DNA from: Brevundimonas sp.
GTDB taxonomy: Bacteria; Pseudomonadota; Alphaproteobacteria; Caulobacterales; Caulobacteraceae
Assembly (NCBI GenBank): GCA_027531145.1
Contig: JAPZRF010000008.1
Coordinates: forward strand, 124,001 to 188,000
Length of the DNA: 64,000 bases
Reading direction: 5' to 3'
The position numbers and the translations under genes were made by a program. Under the pieces are notes generated by a model, which saw only the letters and a program-made list of their open reading frames with translations, made no database searches and was not told the DNA's origin. Every line of letters starts with the position of its first letter. Position 1 is the first letter of the stretch. Positions 25,689-35,429 of this stretch are shown piece after piece.

Positions 25689-26156
25689 ATGAAGTGCCCC
25701 TTCTGCGGCCACGCTGACACCCAGGTGAAGGACAGTCGGCCGTCGGACGATGGTGCGGCCATCCGGCGCCGGCGATCATGTCCGAACTGCCAGGGGCGCT
25801 TCACCACCTTCGAGCGGGTGCAACTGCGCGAGCTGATGATCGTCAAGCGCAACGGCCGACGCACGCCGTTTGACCGCGACAAGCTGGAACGGTCGCTCAA
25901 CGTGGCCCTGCGCAAGCGCCCGGTCCAGCCCGAGCAGGTCGAGCAGCTGGTCAGCCGCATCACCCGACAGCTGGAGAGCCTCGGCGAGACCGAGGTGCAG
26001 TCCAGCGTGGTCGGGGACTTCATCATGAAGGCGCTCAAGGGCGTCGATGAGGTGGCCTATGTCCGCTACGCCTCGGTCTACAAGGACTTCCGCAAGACCG
26101 GCGACTTCGCCCGTTTCCTGGACGCCGAGGGCCTCGACGAGACCGACCGCTCGTGA
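25689..26156 (+). CDS. nrdR: Transcriptional repressor of ribonucleotide reductase genes
   Basis: A 155-residue NrdR. The N-terminal zinc ribbon is [15 protein letters not shown] (about 3-17) with the second pair CPNCQGRF (about 31-38). The ATP-cone domain spans about 49-139 ([16 protein letters not shown], then [15 protein letters not shown]). It senses ATP/dATP and represses nrd operons through paired NrdR boxes. The final stop overlaps the GTG start of the ribD-like gene (GTGA), so the regulator and the riboflavin genes share transcripts. Confidence 0.96.
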   Translation: MKCPFCGHADTQVKDSRPSDDGAAIRRRRSCPNCQGRFTTFERVQLRELMIVKRNGRRTPFDRDKLERSLNVALRKRPVQPEQVEQLVSRITRQLESLGETEVQSSVVGDFIMKALKGVDEVAYVRYASVYKDFRKTGDFARFLDAEGLDETDRS

Positions 26157-26794
26157 GCCGGCCGCATGTCACCTGGAAGGTCGCCACGTCATTGGACGGC
26201 CGTATCGCTACCTCCTCGGGAGAGAGCCGCTGGATCACCGGCGAGGCCGCCCGGCTGGAGGGGCATCGCCTGCGCGCGGCCTCGGACGCCATCCTCGTCG
26301 GCGTCGAGACGGTGCTGGCCGATGATCCGCGCCTGACCACGCGCCTGCCGGACGGCGGTCGGGACCCTTTGCGGGTCATCCTGGACAGCAAGCTGCGTAC
26401 CCCGGACTTCGCCCGGGTGGCGGTTCCCGGGACCCTGATCCTGACAACCGCCGAGCCGCGCCCCGTCGGAGCAGCTGAAGTGATGCGTGTCGCCGCGAAC
26501 CAGCAGAGGCGGCCGGCAGTCGAGGCGGTGCTGGACGAGCTCGGCGCGCGCGGCGTGACGCGCCTGTTGGTCGAGGGAGGCGGCCGGGTGGCGGCAGCCT
26601 TCATCAACGCCGGGGCGATCGACGCCATAGAGTGGTTCCGGGCACCCATGCTGCTCGGGGCCGAAGGGCGACCCTGCCTCGGGCTGCTGGCGCTCAAGCG
26701 ACTGTCTGACGCGCCGCGGTTCAGGCGCCTTGCGGCGGAGCTTCTCGACGACGACCTGTGGGAACGACTGGAGCGGGTCAGGGCCCACGACTGA
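26153..26794 (+). CDS. RibD C-terminal (reductase) domain protein, deaminase domain absent
   Basis: A 213-residue dihydrofolate-reductase-like protein equal to the reductase half of RibD, which reduces ribosylamino-pyrimidine to ribitylamino-pyrimidine with NADPH. Motifs: [23 protein letters not shown] (seen as TSLDGRIA and SRWITG, about 12-28), [18 protein letters not shown] (about 46-63), and [14 protein letters not shown] (about 139-152). Canonical RibD has about 360 residues with an N-terminal zinc deaminase (HAE...PCxxxGxTPPC). None of this is present, and nrdR ends at the same bases where this gene begins, so the domain was not simply missed. GTG start, overlapping nrdR by 4. It lies 15 bases before ribE. 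Confidence 0.85.
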   Translation: MSRPHVTWKVATSLDGRIATSSGESRWITGEAARLEGHRLRAASDAILVGVETVLADDPRLTTRLPDGGRDPLRVILDSKLRTPDFARVAVPGTLILTTAEPRPVGAAEVMRVAANQQRRPAVEAVLDELGARGVTRLLVEGGGRVAAAFINAGAIDAIEWFRAPMLLGAEGRPCLGLLALKRLSDAPRFRRLAAELLDDDLWERLERVRAHD

Positions 26795-26809
26795 GGACAC
26801 CCTTTGCAC

Positions 26810-27400
26810 ATGTTCACCGGGATCATCACCGACGTCGGGCGCATCCGTCGCGTCGCCGCGACCGACCGCGACCGGCGCTATGAGGTCGAGACGTCCTGGG
26901 ACTTGGCAAGCATTGACCTCGGTGCCTCGATCAGCCACGCCGGCTGCTGCCTGACAGTGGTGGAGAAGGGCGAGGGCTGGTTCGCGGTCGAGGTGTCGAG
27001 CGAGACGCTTTCGAGGACCACTCTCGGTACCTGGCGCGAGGATAAGGCGGTCAATCTGGAGCGGGCGGCGAGGCTCGGGGACGAGCTCGGCGGCCATATC
27101 GTCTCCGGACACGTCGATGGTTTGGGGCGGGTTCTCGCCATTATCCCCGAAGGTGGTTCGCACCGGATCGAGATCGAGGTGCCGGTGCCGCTGCACCGCT
27201 ACATCGCCCCCAGGGGCTCGATCACCGTCGAGGGCGTGTCCCTGACGGTGAACGCCGTCATGGACCGGGTCTTCGGCGTCAACGTCATCCCCCACACCTG
27301 GGAGGTCACCACCCTCGGTCGGCTCGCGGTTGGCGATCAGGTGAACCTCGAGATCGACATGGTCGCGCGCTATCTCGCGCGGTGGCAGGAGACGGCCTGA
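26810..27400 (+). CDS. ribE: Riboflavin synthase alpha chain
   Basis: A 196-residue enzyme that dismutates two 6,7-dimethyl-8-ribityllumazine molecules to riboflavin. It has two tandem lumazine-binding barrels. The first opens with MFTGIITDVGRI (1-12) and has SHAGCCLTVVE (about 41-51). The second has LGGHIVSGHVDG (about 92-103) and VEGVSLTVNAV (about 141-151). ATG 26810 is chosen over TTG 26804 because the family invariably begins MFTGI. It starts 15 bases after the RibD-like gene and ends one base before ribB. Confidence 0.95.
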   Translation: MFTGIITDVGRIRRVAATDRDRRYEVETSWDLASIDLGASISHAGCCLTVVEKGEGWFAVEVSSETLSRTTLGTWREDKAVNLERAARLGDELGGHIVSGHVDGLGRVLAIIPEGGSHRIEIEVPVPLHRYIAPRGSITVEGVSLTVNAVMDRVFGVNVIPHTWEVTTLGRLAVGDQVNLEIDMVARYLARWQETA

Positions 27401-27401
27401 G

Positions 27402-28535
27402 ATGCAGCCGGCGGCGAATATGAACGACAGCCCGATCAGTCCTGTCGAGGACATCATCGAAGACGCCCGAAACGGCCGTCCCTATATCCTCGTCGACGCC
27501 GAGGACCGCGAGAACGAGGGCGATGTCATCATTCCCGCCCAGTTCGCGACGCCGGACCAGATCAACTTCATGGCCAAGCACGCGCGCGGCCTGATCTGTC
27601 TGGCCATGACCGACGAGCGGGCAAGGAAACTGCGTCTGCCGCCCATGGCCGCCGAGAATCGGGCCGGCATGGGCACCGCCTTCACGGTGTCGATCGAGGC
27701 GCGCGACGGTGTCACCACCGGTATCTCGGCTGCGGATCGGGCGCGCACCATCCAGGTGGCCGTCGATCCGACCCGCCATGCGGATGACATCGTCTCGCCC
27801 GGCCACGTCTTCCCGCTGGTGGCGCGCGAGGGCGGGGTGCTGGTCCGCGCCGGCCACACCGAGGCGGCGGTCGACATCAGCCGACTGGCCGGCCTGACCC
27901 CGGCCGGCGTCATCTGCGAGATCATGAACGACGACGGCACCATGGCCCGGTTGCCGGACCTGGTCGCCTTCGCCCAGCTCCATGGGCTGAAGATCGGCAC
28001 CATCGCCGATCTGATCGCCTACCGTCGCCGCACGGAGCGGTTCGTCGAGCGGGTGCTTGAGACGCCGTTCGACAGCGTGCACGGCGGCCCGTTTCGCCTG
28101 ATGCTGTACCGCAATGTTATCGAGGGCACCGAGCATGTGGCGCTGGTGAAGGGCCGGATCGAGCCGGGCAAGCCGACGCTCGTGCGCATGCACCAGGTCG
28201 ATTTCGCCGCTGATCTGCTGGGCCATGTGGAGTCTCGGCAGGACTATGTCCCCCGCGCCCTGAAGGTCATCAGCCGCGAGCCGGGCCCGGGCGTTGTCGT
28301 GTTTCTGCGCGATCCGGGCCTTCAGGGGCTTGCGGAAAGGCTCGCAGGGGCCGACAAGCCCGCCGCTGTGGACCGTTCGCTCAGGGCCTATGGCGTCGGT
28401 GCCCAGATCCTTCTGGACCTGGGTGTGCGCGACATGATCGTGATGAGCTCCACGCGACCTGCGCCGACCGCGCTCGAAGGCTACGGCCTGCGGATCGTCG
28501 GGTGGCGAGACATGGACGGAGAAGAGCCATCCTGA
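27402..28535 (+). CDS. ribB: 3,4-dihydroxy-2-butanone-4-phosphate synthase with degenerate GTP cyclohydrolase II-like domain
   Basis: A 377-residue RibBA-shaped protein. The N-terminal DHBP synthase domain (about 10-210) converts ribulose-5-phosphate to dihydroxybutanone phosphate. It shows [16 protein letters not shown] (about 32-47), [11 protein letters not shown] (about 87-97) and [11 protein letters not shown] (about 148-158). The C-terminal half (about 215-370) aligns in position with GTP cyclohydrolase II, but the three zinc cysteines (SECLTGD...RCDCG) are missing: the segment reads [16 protein letters not shown]. It should therefore lack cyclohydrolase activity. A second ATG at 27420 is possible. 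It overlaps ribH by 34 bases. Confidence 0.93.
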   Translation: MQPAANMNDSPISPVEDIIEDARNGRPYILVDAEDRENEGDVIIPAQFATPDQINFMAKHARGLICLAMTDERARKLRLPPMAAENRAGMGTAFTVSIEARDGVTTGISAADRARTIQVAVDPTRHADDIVSPGHVFPLVAREGGVLVRAGHTEAAVDISRLAGLTPAGVICEIMNDDGTMARLPDLVAFAQLHGLKIGTIADLIAYRRRTERFVERVLETPFDSVHGGPFRLMLYRNVIEGTEHVALVKGRIEPGKPTLVRMHQVDFAADLLGHVESRQDYVPRALKVISREPGPGVVVFLRDPGLQGLAERLAGADKPAAVDRSLRAYGVGAQILLDLGVRDMIVMSSTRPAPTALEGYGLRIVGWRDMDGEEPS

Positions 28536-29002
28536 AGGATCCCCCGCGCGTCCTGATCGTCGAGGCGCGCTTCTATGGCGAGCTGGCCGACGCGCTTCTG
28601 GAGGGCGCGCGCGACGCGCTGGAAGCGCGCGGCGTCGAGGTCGATGTGGTCACCGTGCCGGGCGCGCTGGAGATCCCGGCGGTGATCGCCATGGCCGAGG
28701 AGGCCGGGCGCTATCCGACCGCGCCCCGCTATGATGGCTATGTCGCGCTGGGCTGCGTGATCCGTGGGGAAACCTACCACTTCGAGATCGTCGCCGATCA
28801 GTCTGCGGCAGGCCTGATGCAGCTGGCCCTGAAGGGGCTGGCCATCGGTAACGGGATCCTCACCACTGAAGACGAGGACCAGGCCTGGGCCCGGGCCCGG
28901 CGCAGCGAGGGTGACAAGGGCGGCTTCGCCGCGCGTGCCTGCGTCGACCTTATCGAACTGCGCGGCCGTCTGCGGGTCGGTCTTGGCGGGAGCGCGGCAT
29001 GA
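28502..29002 (+). CDS. ribH: 6,7-dimethyl-8-ribityllumazine synthase
   Basis: A 166-residue lumazine synthase joining dihydroxybutanone phosphate with the ribitylamino-pyrimidine. [18 protein letters not shown] (about 19-36), [11 protein letters not shown] (about 56-66), [16 protein letters not shown] (about 84-99; His is the catalytic residue) and [13 protein letters not shown] (about 119-131) are all seen. No ATG precedes the conserved core; the GTG at 28502 is the only reasonable start and lies 34 bases inside ribB. An N-terminal basic extension ([13 protein letters not shown]) results. It overlaps nusB by 4 bases. Confidence 0.93.
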   Translation: MARHGRRRAILKDPPRVLIVEARFYGELADALLEGARDALEARGVEVDVVTVPGALEIPAVIAMAEEAGRYPTAPRYDGYVALGCVIRGETYHFEIVADQSAAGLMQLALKGLAIGNGILTTEDEDQAWARARRSEGDKGGFAARACVDLIELRGRLRVGLGGSAA

Positions 29003-29532
29003 GTGAGCCGGGCGACCTGAAGGCTGTTCTGGCCCAGCTGGCGGCGACCGAGACCGTTCGCCACGGTGGCCGAGAACCGCATCTGTCGCTGCGCGAGCGT
29101 CGCGCCCGCACCGTAGCGCGGCTGGCGGCCGTGCAGGCGCTGTATCAGATGGAGCTGGCCGGCACCGGGGTCGAGACGGTGATCCGCGAGTTCTCGGACT
29201 ATCGCTTCGACGCGGACATCGAGGGTGAGCCGCTGGCCGAGGCCGACGAGGCCTGGTTCGCGGACGTGGTCCGGGGCGTGGTGACCAGCCAGGCGGCAAT
29301 CGACTCCGCCGTCAGTGCCCGGCTGGCCTCGAACTGGCGGCTGGAGCGGCTCGATGCGACCCTGCGGGCCCTGCTGCGGGCCGGGGCCTACGAGCTGCGC
29401 GACAAGCCCGACGCCCCGCGCGAGGTAGTCATCAACGAGTATGTCGAGCTGGCCAAGGCCTTCTTCGATCCGGCCGAGGCCAAGTTCGTCAACGCTGCCC
29501 TGGACGGGGTCGCGCGCGATGCCCGCGGTTGA
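28999..29532 (+). CDS. nusB: Transcription antitermination factor NusB
   Basis: A 177-residue all-helical RNA-binding factor that with NusE/S10 binds boxA and supports rRNA antitermination. [20 protein letters not shown] (about 35-54) is the conserved first helix of the fold. [16 protein letters not shown] (about 117-132), [14 protein letters not shown] (about 145-158) and [12 protein letters not shown] (about 163-174) complete the signature. The first 30 or so residues are a variable extension. It is coupled to ribH by an ATGA overlap and overlaps thiL by 14 bases. The ribH-nusB-thiL order is widely conserved. Confidence 0.94.
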   Translation: MSEPGDLKAVLAQLAATETVRHGGREPHLSLRERRARTVARLAAVQALYQMELAGTGVETVIREFSDYRFDADIEGEPLAEADEAWFADVVRGVVTSQAAIDSAVSARLASNWRLERLDATLRALLRAGAYELRDKPDAPREVVINEYVELAKAFFDPAEAKFVNAALDGVARDARG

Positions 29533-30508
29533 CGCCACGGACGAGTTCGGGACCCTCGACCGCCTGTTCCGCCCGCTCGCCCATCCGGTCTGGGGGCGGG
29601 GCCTCACTGATGATGTCGGCGTCGTGCCCTCCCGCCCCGGGCACGATCTTGTCCTGACCAAGGACGCGATCGTCGAGGGCGTGCACTTCCTGCCCGATGA
29701 TCCGTTCGACCTGGTGGCGCGCAAGCTGCTGCGGGTGAACCTTTCGGATCTGGCGGCCAAGGGTGCCGAGCCGTTCGGCTATCTGCTGGCCTGCCACTGG
29801 TCATCACGCTGCGGGTGGCCCGCGCGCGAAGCCTTCGCCGCCGGACTGGCGGAGGACCAGGCGGCGTTCGGGCTGGGCCTGATCGGCGGCGATACCGTCT
29901 CCACCCCGGGTCCAGCCTCGTTCAGCGCGACCCTGCTGGGCTGGGCACCGCGCGACGGTATTGTCGGCCGGGCCGGCGCGCGCCCGGGAGACCTGGTGCT
30001 GGTGACGGGGACCATCGGGGATGGCGGTCTCGGCCTGCAGGCGGCGCAAGGGCGGCTGGAACTGGAGCGCGAGCTGGCCGAGACGCTGGCTGCCCGTTAT
30101 CGGCTGCCGGAGCCCCGGCTCGTGTTCGGCGCGGCACTGCCGGGGCGCGCCCACGCCAGCGCCGATGTCTCGGATGGGCTGGCGGCCGACGCCGGGCGGA
30201 TCGCAGCGGCGAGCGGCGTGGCCATCGCGCTGGATCTCGGGCACCTGCCGCTGTCGGCCGCGGCGCGCGCCTGGGTCGACAGCCGCGCCGATCCCGACGC
30301 GGCGCTGGCCTTTCTCGCCACGGCCGGGGACGACTACGAGATCGTCCTGACCTGCGCGCCCGCGGCGGAAGCGGAACTGATGCGCGCGGCCGCCGCTCTC
30401 CATTTGCGACTGACCACCGTGGGCCGGGTCACGGATGGCGAGGGGGTCAGCGTCACGCGCGGGGGCCGGCACCTGCCCCTGGAACGGCAGGGCTGGCGTC
30501 ACGGCTGA
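29519..30508 (+). CDS. thiL: Thiamine-monophosphate kinase
   Basis: A 329-residue AIR synthase-fold kinase making thiamine diphosphate from thiamine monophosphate. Motifs: LTDDVGVV (about 29-36), [15 protein letters not shown] (about 45-59), [16 protein letters not shown] (about 68-83), [15 protein letters not shown] (about 119-133) and [17 protein letters not shown] (about 218-234). The start at 29519 gives the usual [18 protein letters not shown]-terminus; an open frame extends upstream inside nusB and is rejected. It is the last gene of the glyA-to-thiL run. Confidence 0.94.
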   Translation: MPAVDATDEFGTLDRLFRPLAHPVWGRGLTDDVGVVPSRPGHDLVLTKDAIVEGVHFLPDDPFDLVARKLLRVNLSDLAAKGAEPFGYLLACHWSSRCGWPAREAFAAGLAEDQAAFGLGLIGGDTVSTPGPASFSATLLGWAPRDGIVGRAGARPGDLVLVTGTIGDGGLGLQAAQGRLELERELAETLAARYRLPEPRLVFGAALPGRAHASADVSDGLAADAGRIAAASGVAIALDLGHLPLSAAARAWVDSRADPDAALAFLATAGDDYEIVLTCAPAAEAELMRAAAALHLRLTTVGRVTDGEGVSVTRGGRHLPLERQGWRHG

Positions 30509-30562
30509 GAGTTCGGGCGCGCCGCAACGGTTTGGCAAGGCCGTTGTGCCAGTTTGCCGGGC

Positions 30563-30988
30563 ATGAAGCGTCGTGACCTGATCGCCGCCGCTGCGGTTTC
30601 CGCTGTCGCCGGACCTGCCATGGCCGGCGGGCCTGGCGGGGGCGGCTCGTCCGAACCGCCGATGATCAGCCTGCTGTCCGTCGGCCTGCCAGTGATCGCT
30701 GAGGGCCGCGTGCGCAACTACGTCTTCCTCGGCGTCCGACTTCACGTCGCGCCCAACCACAACCTGGCCCCGCTGCGGCTCAAGGAACCTTATCTGCGCG
30801 ACGCTCTCGTCAAGGCGGCCCATCGGACCCCTTTCACGGTGGCTGGCGATTACAGCCGGCTTGATCCGGCCGCCGTCAACCGCGTGTTGACCGCCGCGGC
30901 CACCAGCCTCCTCGGCCGCGGGGTGATCACGCGCGTCGAGGTGGTGTCGCAGCTGCCGCGACGCCGGGTCCGGCCTCCCGCCGCCTGA
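30563..30988 (+). CDS. Hypothetical Tat-type exported protein
   Basis: A 141-residue protein with an N-terminal signal containing MKRRDLIAAAAVSAVAGPAMAG (read as MKRRDLIAAAA and cleavage after AMA, about residue 20) and a Gly-rich stretch after it. The remainder, with NYVFLGVRLHVAP (about 51-63), LKEPYLRDALVKAAHRTPF (about 70-88) and ITRVEVVSQLPRR (about 121-133), is reminiscent of small periplasmic FliL-like domains conserved in Caulobacterales. I do not assign a function. ATG 30563 is preferred to 30554 because it starts the KRRD signal. It lies 54 bases after thiL and could be read through from it. Confidence 0.7.
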   Translation: MKRRDLIAAAAVSAVAGPAMAGGPGGGGSSEPPMISLLSVGLPVIAEGRVRNYVFLGVRLHVAPNHNLAPLRLKEPYLRDALVKAAHRTPFTVAGDYSRLDPAAVNRVLTAAATSLLGRGVITRVEVVSQLPRRRVRPPAA

Positions 30989-31202
30989 CCGCCCTCGGCC
31001 GGCCCGCCTGAGCCGCCGGAACCCCAACCCCAATCAGTCGTTGCGCGCTCGCTGCGCTTTTGGCACCGTCTCGACGCATTTCCCCATGGACGCGATCTTG
31101 CGTCCTTCGCGCACGGGGGGACCGGAAGGCGGACAAGAGGCGATCCACGCCCGCCGCGCCAAGGGCCGCGCGCTGAACTGCAACTAGGGTTGGAAAAACG
31201 CA

Positions 31203-33353
31203 ATGACGTCATATCTCTGGCTGGTCATCGCGGCCGGCGCGCTGGGGGTGCTTTATGGCACCATCCAGACCGTCGCCCTGATGAAGGCCGACGCCGGCAA
31301 CGAAAAGATGCGCGAGATCGCTGCAGCGATCCAGGAAGGGGCCTCGGCCTATCTGCGGCGCCAGTACACTACCATCGCCATGGTCGGGGTGGTCATTCTC
31401 ATCGCCGCCTGGCTCCTGATCGGGACCTGGGCCGCCATCGGCTTCCTAATCGGGGCCGTCCTGTCGGGAGCCGCCGGCTACGCGGGCATGCTGATCTCGG
31501 TCCGGGCCAATGTCCGCACCGCCCAGGCCGCCTCGCAGAGCCTGGCGAAAGGCCTCGACCTCGCCTTCCGTTCGGGTGCCGTCACGGGCCTGTTCGTGGC
31601 TGGCGGGGCATTGCTCGGCGTGGCCGGCTACTACGCCGTCCTGACCGAGGGCCTGGGCCTGGAAAGCACCGGGCGGGAGGTCATCGACGGCCTCGTGGCG
31701 CTGGGCTTCGGCGCCTCGCTGATCTCCATCTTCGCCCGCCTCGGCGGCGGCATCTTCACCAAGGGCGCCGACGTCGGCGGCGACATGGTTGGCAAGGTCG
31801 AGGCCGGCATCCCGGAGGATGACCCCCGTAACGCGGCGACCATCGCTGACAATGTGGGCGACAACGTCGGCGACTGCGCCGGCATGGCCGCCGACCTGTT
31901 CGAGACCTATGCGGTGACCACGGTCGCGACCATGGTGCTGGCGGCCATCTTCTTCCGCGGCCAGCCCTATGTCGATGCCCTGATGCTGCTGCCGCTGGCC
32001 ATCTGCGGCGCCTGCGTGGTGACCTCGATCCTGGGCACCTTCTTCGTCCGCCTCGGCAAGAACAACAACATCATGGGTGCCCTCTACCAGGGGCTGATCG
32101 TCACCGGCGTGCTGTCGGTCGGGGCCCTCTGGTTCGTCGTCAACGGCCTGATCGGCGGTCCGGTGACGACCACGGCCGGCGACATCATCCTGCCGATCAA
32201 CCTGTTCTGGTCAGGCCTCATCGGCCTGGTCGTCACCGCCGCCATCGTGGTGGTGACGGAGTACTATACCGGCACGGGCTTCCGGCCGGTCAAGTCGGTA
32301 GCCAACGCCTCGGTCTCGGGTCACGGCACCAATGTGATCCAGGGCCTCGCCGTCTCTCTGGAGTCGACGGCCATCCCGGCGCTGATCATCATCGTCGGCA
32401 TCGTCAGTACCTACCAGTTGGCCGGCCTGTTCGGCATCGCCATTGCCACCACCACCATGCTCGGCGTCGCCGGCATGATCGTGGCGCTGGACGCCTTCGG
32501 TCCAGTCACCGACAACGCCGGCGGCATCGCCGAGATGGCGGGCCTGCCGCCCGAGGTCCGCGTCTCCACCGACGCCCTCGACGCGGTGGGCAACACCACC
32601 AAGGCCGTGACCAAGGGCTACGCCATCGGCTCGGCGGGGCTCGGTGCCCTGGTGCTGTTCGCAGCCTACACCGAGGACCTGCGCTACTTCTCGGCCAATC
32701 CGGGCGACTATCCGTTCTTCGCGGACCTCGGCGCGGTCGCCTTCGACCTGTCCAACCCCTACGTTGTGGTCGGGCTGCTGTTCGGGGGGCTGCTGCCCTT
32801 CCTGTTCGGCGGCATGTCGATGATGGCCGTAGGCCGCGCGGCCGAGGCCGTCGTGGCCGAAGTCCGTCGCCAGTTCCGCGAGAACCCGGGCATCATGACC
32901 TTCAAGGTCAAGCCCGAGTACGGCAAGGCGGTGGACATCCTGACGTCGGCGGCGATCCGCGAGATGATCGTGCCGTCGCTGCTGCCGGTGCTGTCGCCGA
33001 TCGTCCTGTTTACCGTCGTGCTGTTGATCCAGCCGGAAAAGGCCAACGCCTTCGCCGCGCTGGGCGCCATGCTGATGGGGGTGATCGTGACCGGCCTGTT
33101 CGTGGCCATCTCGATGACCTCGGGCGGCGGTGCCTGGGACAACGCCAAGAAGCTGATCGAGGAGGGTTACACCGACAAGACCGGCGTGGTGCACAGGAAG
33201 GGCTCCGAGGCGCACAAGGCCGCGGTGACCGGCGATACGGTGGGCGATCCCTACAAGGACACTGCCGGTCCGGCGGTGAACCCGATGATCAAGATCACCA
33301 ACATCGTGGCCCTGTTGCTGCTGGCGGTGCTGGCGAGCGGCAAGATCGTCTGA
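31203..33353 (+). CDS. hppA: K+-independent membrane-bound proton-translocating pyrophosphatase
   Basis: A 716-residue integral membrane pump with about 16 helices that couples pyrophosphate hydrolysis to proton export. The catalytic block [20 protein letters not shown] (about 188-207) followed by [19 protein letters not shown] (about 218-236) holds the magnesium-pyrophosphate ligands, and DNAGGIAEM (about 437-445) is the second acidic site. GNTTKA near residue 460 carries Lys where K+-dependent enzymes have Ala, which marks the K+-independent class. A 214-base upstream gap holds no other gene. A hairpin at 33374-33416 follows. Confidence 0.96.
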   Translation: MTSYLWLVIAAGALGVLYGTIQTVALMKADAGNEKMREIAAAIQEGASAYLRRQYTTIAMVGVVILIAAWLLIGTWAAIGFLIGAVLSGAAGYAGMLISVRANVRTAQAASQSLAKGLDLAFRSGAVTGLFVAGGALLGVAGYYAVLTEGLGLESTGREVIDGLVALGFGASLISIFARLGGGIFTKGADVGGDMVGKVEAGIPEDDPRNAATIADNVGDNVGDCAGMAADLFETYAVTTVATMVLAAIFFRGQPYVDALMLLPLAICGACVVTSILGTFFVRLGKNNNIMGALYQGLIVTGVLSVGALWFVVNGLIGGPVTTTAGDIILPINLFWSGLIGLVVTAAIVVVTEYYTGTGFRPVKSVANASVSGHGTNVIQGLAVSLESTAIPALIIIVGIVSTYQLAGLFGIAIATTTMLGVAGMIVALDAFGPVTDNAGGIAEMAGLPPEVRVSTDALDAVGNTTKAVTKGYAIGSAGLGALVLFAAYTEDLRYFSANPGDYPFFADLGAVAFDLSNPYVVVGLLFGGLLPFLFGGMSMMAVGRAAEAVVAEVRRQFRENPGIMTFKVKPEYGKAVDILTSAAIREMIVPSLLPVLSPIVLFTVVLLIQPEKANAFAALGAMLMGVIVTGLFVAISMTSGGGAWDNAKKLIEEGYTDKTGVVHRKGSEAHKAAVTGDTVGDPYKDTAGPAVNPMIKITNIVALLLLAVLASGKIV

Positions 33354-33373
33354 TCCTGTTGCAGGCAGGTGTG

Positions 33374-33416
33374 ACGGGCGTTCCGGTCAGGCATGGCCGG
33401 GGCGCCCGTGGCATTT
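33374..33416 (+). terminator. Possible hppA terminator
   Basis: ACGGGCG (33374-33380) pairs with CGCCCGT (33403-33409) around an inner CCGG/CCGG helix, followed by GGCATTTT. It lies 20 bases after the hppA stop. The T-run is short, so confidence is modest. Confidence 0.4.
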
Positions 33417-33499
33417 TCGGCGATCGGTATCGACGCCTCCCGGCGGGACCCATGCCCGCACGATAGACGTCGACGGAAAGGCGACTGTAGCTTGACTGC

Positions 33500-34759
33500 A
33501 TGTCGAGGGGGGCGGCCTTCGGGTTGTACGGGCTGCCTCAACGAGAACCGGATCAGCCCGACAGCCTGTGGAGTCCGGAGTTCGCCCGGGCGATGGCCGG
33601 TGCCCGCGTGATCGGCCTTGGCGAAGCGACCCACGGGAGTCACGAGGATGGCGCCGTCAAGGCCGCCATCATCAAGGGGCCGGTGAGCTCGGGGGCCGTG
33701 CAGACGGTTATCCTCGAGGTCAACGCCAATGGGGGCCGCGAACTTGACGCCTTCATCCAGGGCGACGCCGGGGACCCTGCCGAGCGCGTGCGGACCGCCA
33801 GCATCTTCAGGGTCAACAAGACGCACGCCCTGGCGGATCTGATCGGCTGGCTTCGTGACTGGAACAGAACGGCCGCGACCCCGGTGCGCATTTACGGGAT
33901 CGACTGTCAGGCGACCGCGCCTGACGCCCTGCTCGCCCTTGAGGCGCTGAGGGGGCTCGATCCCGATGAGGCCCGGCGGCTGGCGGCGCCTCTGGCCCCG
34001 ATTGTGTCGACTGAAGCGCAGGCGCTGAGGTTCCCGCTGCTGATCAAGTCGTTGACCTCGGCCCAGCTGCAGGCGGCGATGACGGCTCTGGAGGCGCTCC
34101 GCAGCGCCCTTAAGCGCCATCCCGGAACCGAGGAGGCCCGTTAAGCGGCGCTTACCGCCTGGCAAGGCCTCAAGGCCTTCGAGCTCGAAACCGCCGATGG
34201 CGATGTCACGGGCGATGAAAGGACCATCCTGGAGTACTATTCGCGGCGCGATGTGTTCATGGCGGACAACATCCTGAACGGTCCCGCGGGGGGCGCAGGC
34301 GCATTCTGGGCTCACAACATTCATGTGGCGGGCGGCGTGCCGTCCGGCTCCGAGTACGTCCCCACGGGGGCGCGTCTGCGCGAGGCTCTGGGAGACTCCT
34401 ACCGCGCGGTGGCCGTCGAGTATGGGGCCGCGCGGTTCAACGCCGTGGCGTCCGTGCTGCCCCCCTTGCAGCAGCCCGCCGCGACGGATGCGCAAAGCGA
34501 GATCACCTGGAACGTTCTGCATGGACGACCGGCGGCGCTTCTCTCTCGCGCGCACCCTGGCGCCTACTGGGTGGCGCTGAGCGATCTGCCCGACAATGAC
34601 GCAAGCGCGGCGTGGCGGGCCATGCCCTACACGCTTGACTGGCCGGGCTGGATGGCGACGCCGGTGCAGGTTCTCAAACTGCCGCTCAGGGTTCCGCTCG
34701 GGAAGATGTTCGATGTCGTCGTCTACGTTCCGGAGATGACGCCGTCCCAGCCGGTCTGA
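33500..34759 (+). pseudogene. Erythromycin esterase-family gene interrupted by an in-frame TAA
   Basis: Two open segments in the same frame (33500-34141 and 34145-34759) are separated only by TAA at 34142-34144; the reading frame stays open on both sides and the joined product would be about 419 residues. The N-terminal half has GLGEATHGSHE (about 36-46), the family's Glu/His catalytic motif, and IYGIDCQAT (about 132-140). The C-terminal half has MADNILN, the second conserved block, and AFWAHNIHVAGG. Neither half alone carries all family motifs, so the gene is probably inactive, or yields a truncated 214-residue protein. A GTG at 34253 could restart translation. No signal peptide. A sequencing error is possible. 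Confidence 0.8.
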
Positions 34760-34779
34760 CGCGGGCTTGCTGCACTGAC

Positions 34780-34815
34780 AAAATCCCCGGAGAGCGACCT
34801 CCGGGGCGATTTTTC
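34780..34815. terminator. Bidirectional terminator between esterase remnant and bamE
   Basis: Stem CCCCGGAG (34785-34792) pairs with CTCCGGGG (34799-34806) around a six-base loop. The flanks are AAAAT on the left and CGATTTTT on the right, so each strand ends its hairpin with a T-run. Confidence 0.8.
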
Positions 34816-34848
34816 CGGTGTAGTGCGCGCGGCGCGGTCCGCGCCGGA

Positions 34849-35328
34849 TCAGTCGGGGCGGCGCTGGCCCGGGACGTTCTCTTCGGTGCGCGGCAGCTGG
34901 CCCCGGCCGACGTTGCCGAGCAGCTGCTCGAGGATGGTCAGCTGGCGACCACGGGTCGGCGTCTGGCGGGCGTTCATGGCGATCTGCTCGCCCGCCTCGA
35001 GGTCCAGTTCGCGAACCTCCAGCACCTTGTCGTCACCCGCATTGAAGGTGATGGCCGTGACCGACCGCTGGGACACCTGGGCCTGGTTGAAGGTGTACTG
35101 CTCGGTTGTCTGGGTGATGTAGTACCAGACGTTCTCGCCCTCGAAGACCGAGGTGGTGGACGGCGAGCCCAGCTTGGCCAGCACGGTGGACTTGTCGTCG
35201 GTTCCGGCCTGGATGTCGGCCGGCATGACGTCGATCGGCTGGAAGCCGTTGCGGCCGACCGTCGGGGCGCAGGCGGCCACGGCCGTCGCCGCCGCGAGCG
35301 CCGTCAGGACTGGGAAGATTCGAGCCAT
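34849..35328 (-). CDS. bamE: Outer membrane protein assembly factor BamE
   Basis: A 159-residue lipoprotein of the SmpA/OmlA family, an accessory subunit of the BAM complex that inserts beta-barrel proteins. The signal MARIFPVLTALAAATAVAAC ends in a lipobox Cys (about 20). The domain shows GTDDKSTVLAKLGSPSTTS (about 42-60), the helix-turn typical of the family, and VWYYITQTTEQYTF (about 67-80). The C-terminal tail (about 125-159) is an alphaproteobacterial extension rich in polar residues. It diverges from the cytochrome bc1 chaperone gene and is followed by a strong hairpin. Confidence 0.9.
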   Translation of the reverse strand: MARIFPVLTALAAATAVAACAPTVGRNGFQPIDVMPADIQAGTDDKSTVLAKLGSPSTTSVFEGENVWYYITQTTEQYTFNQAQVSQRSVTAITFNAGDDKVLEVRELDLEAGEQIAMNARQTPTRGRQLTILEQLLGNVGRGQLPRTEENVPGQRRPD

Positions 35329-35377
35329 GCCGTTCCTCTGGTGGGTGCGGTCGTGCGCCGCTGGATCCCTCGGACCT

Positions 35378-35406
35378 TTGACCTATCGCCTGCGGAGCCC
35401 TAGTTC
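35378..35406 (+). promoter_or_regulatory. Candidate sigma-70-type promoter for the bc1 chaperone-fabH run
   Basis: TTGACC (35378-35383) and TAGTTC (35401-35406) are separated by exactly 17 bases. The GTG start lies 24 bases after the -10. Identified by eye only. Confidence 0.4.
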
Positions 35407-35429
35407 AACGTCACGGCGGAAAGAGGGCC

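Noticed and set aside
26100..28502. FMN riboswitch in the riboflavin cluster
   Set aside because: No RFN-type conserved blocks precede ribD, ribE, ribB or ribH; gaps are too short for one.
34142..34144. In-frame TAA read as a special amino acid codon
   Set aside because: Selenocysteine uses TGA and pyrrolysine TAG; there is no precedent for TAA recoding here, so a nonsense mutation is simpler.
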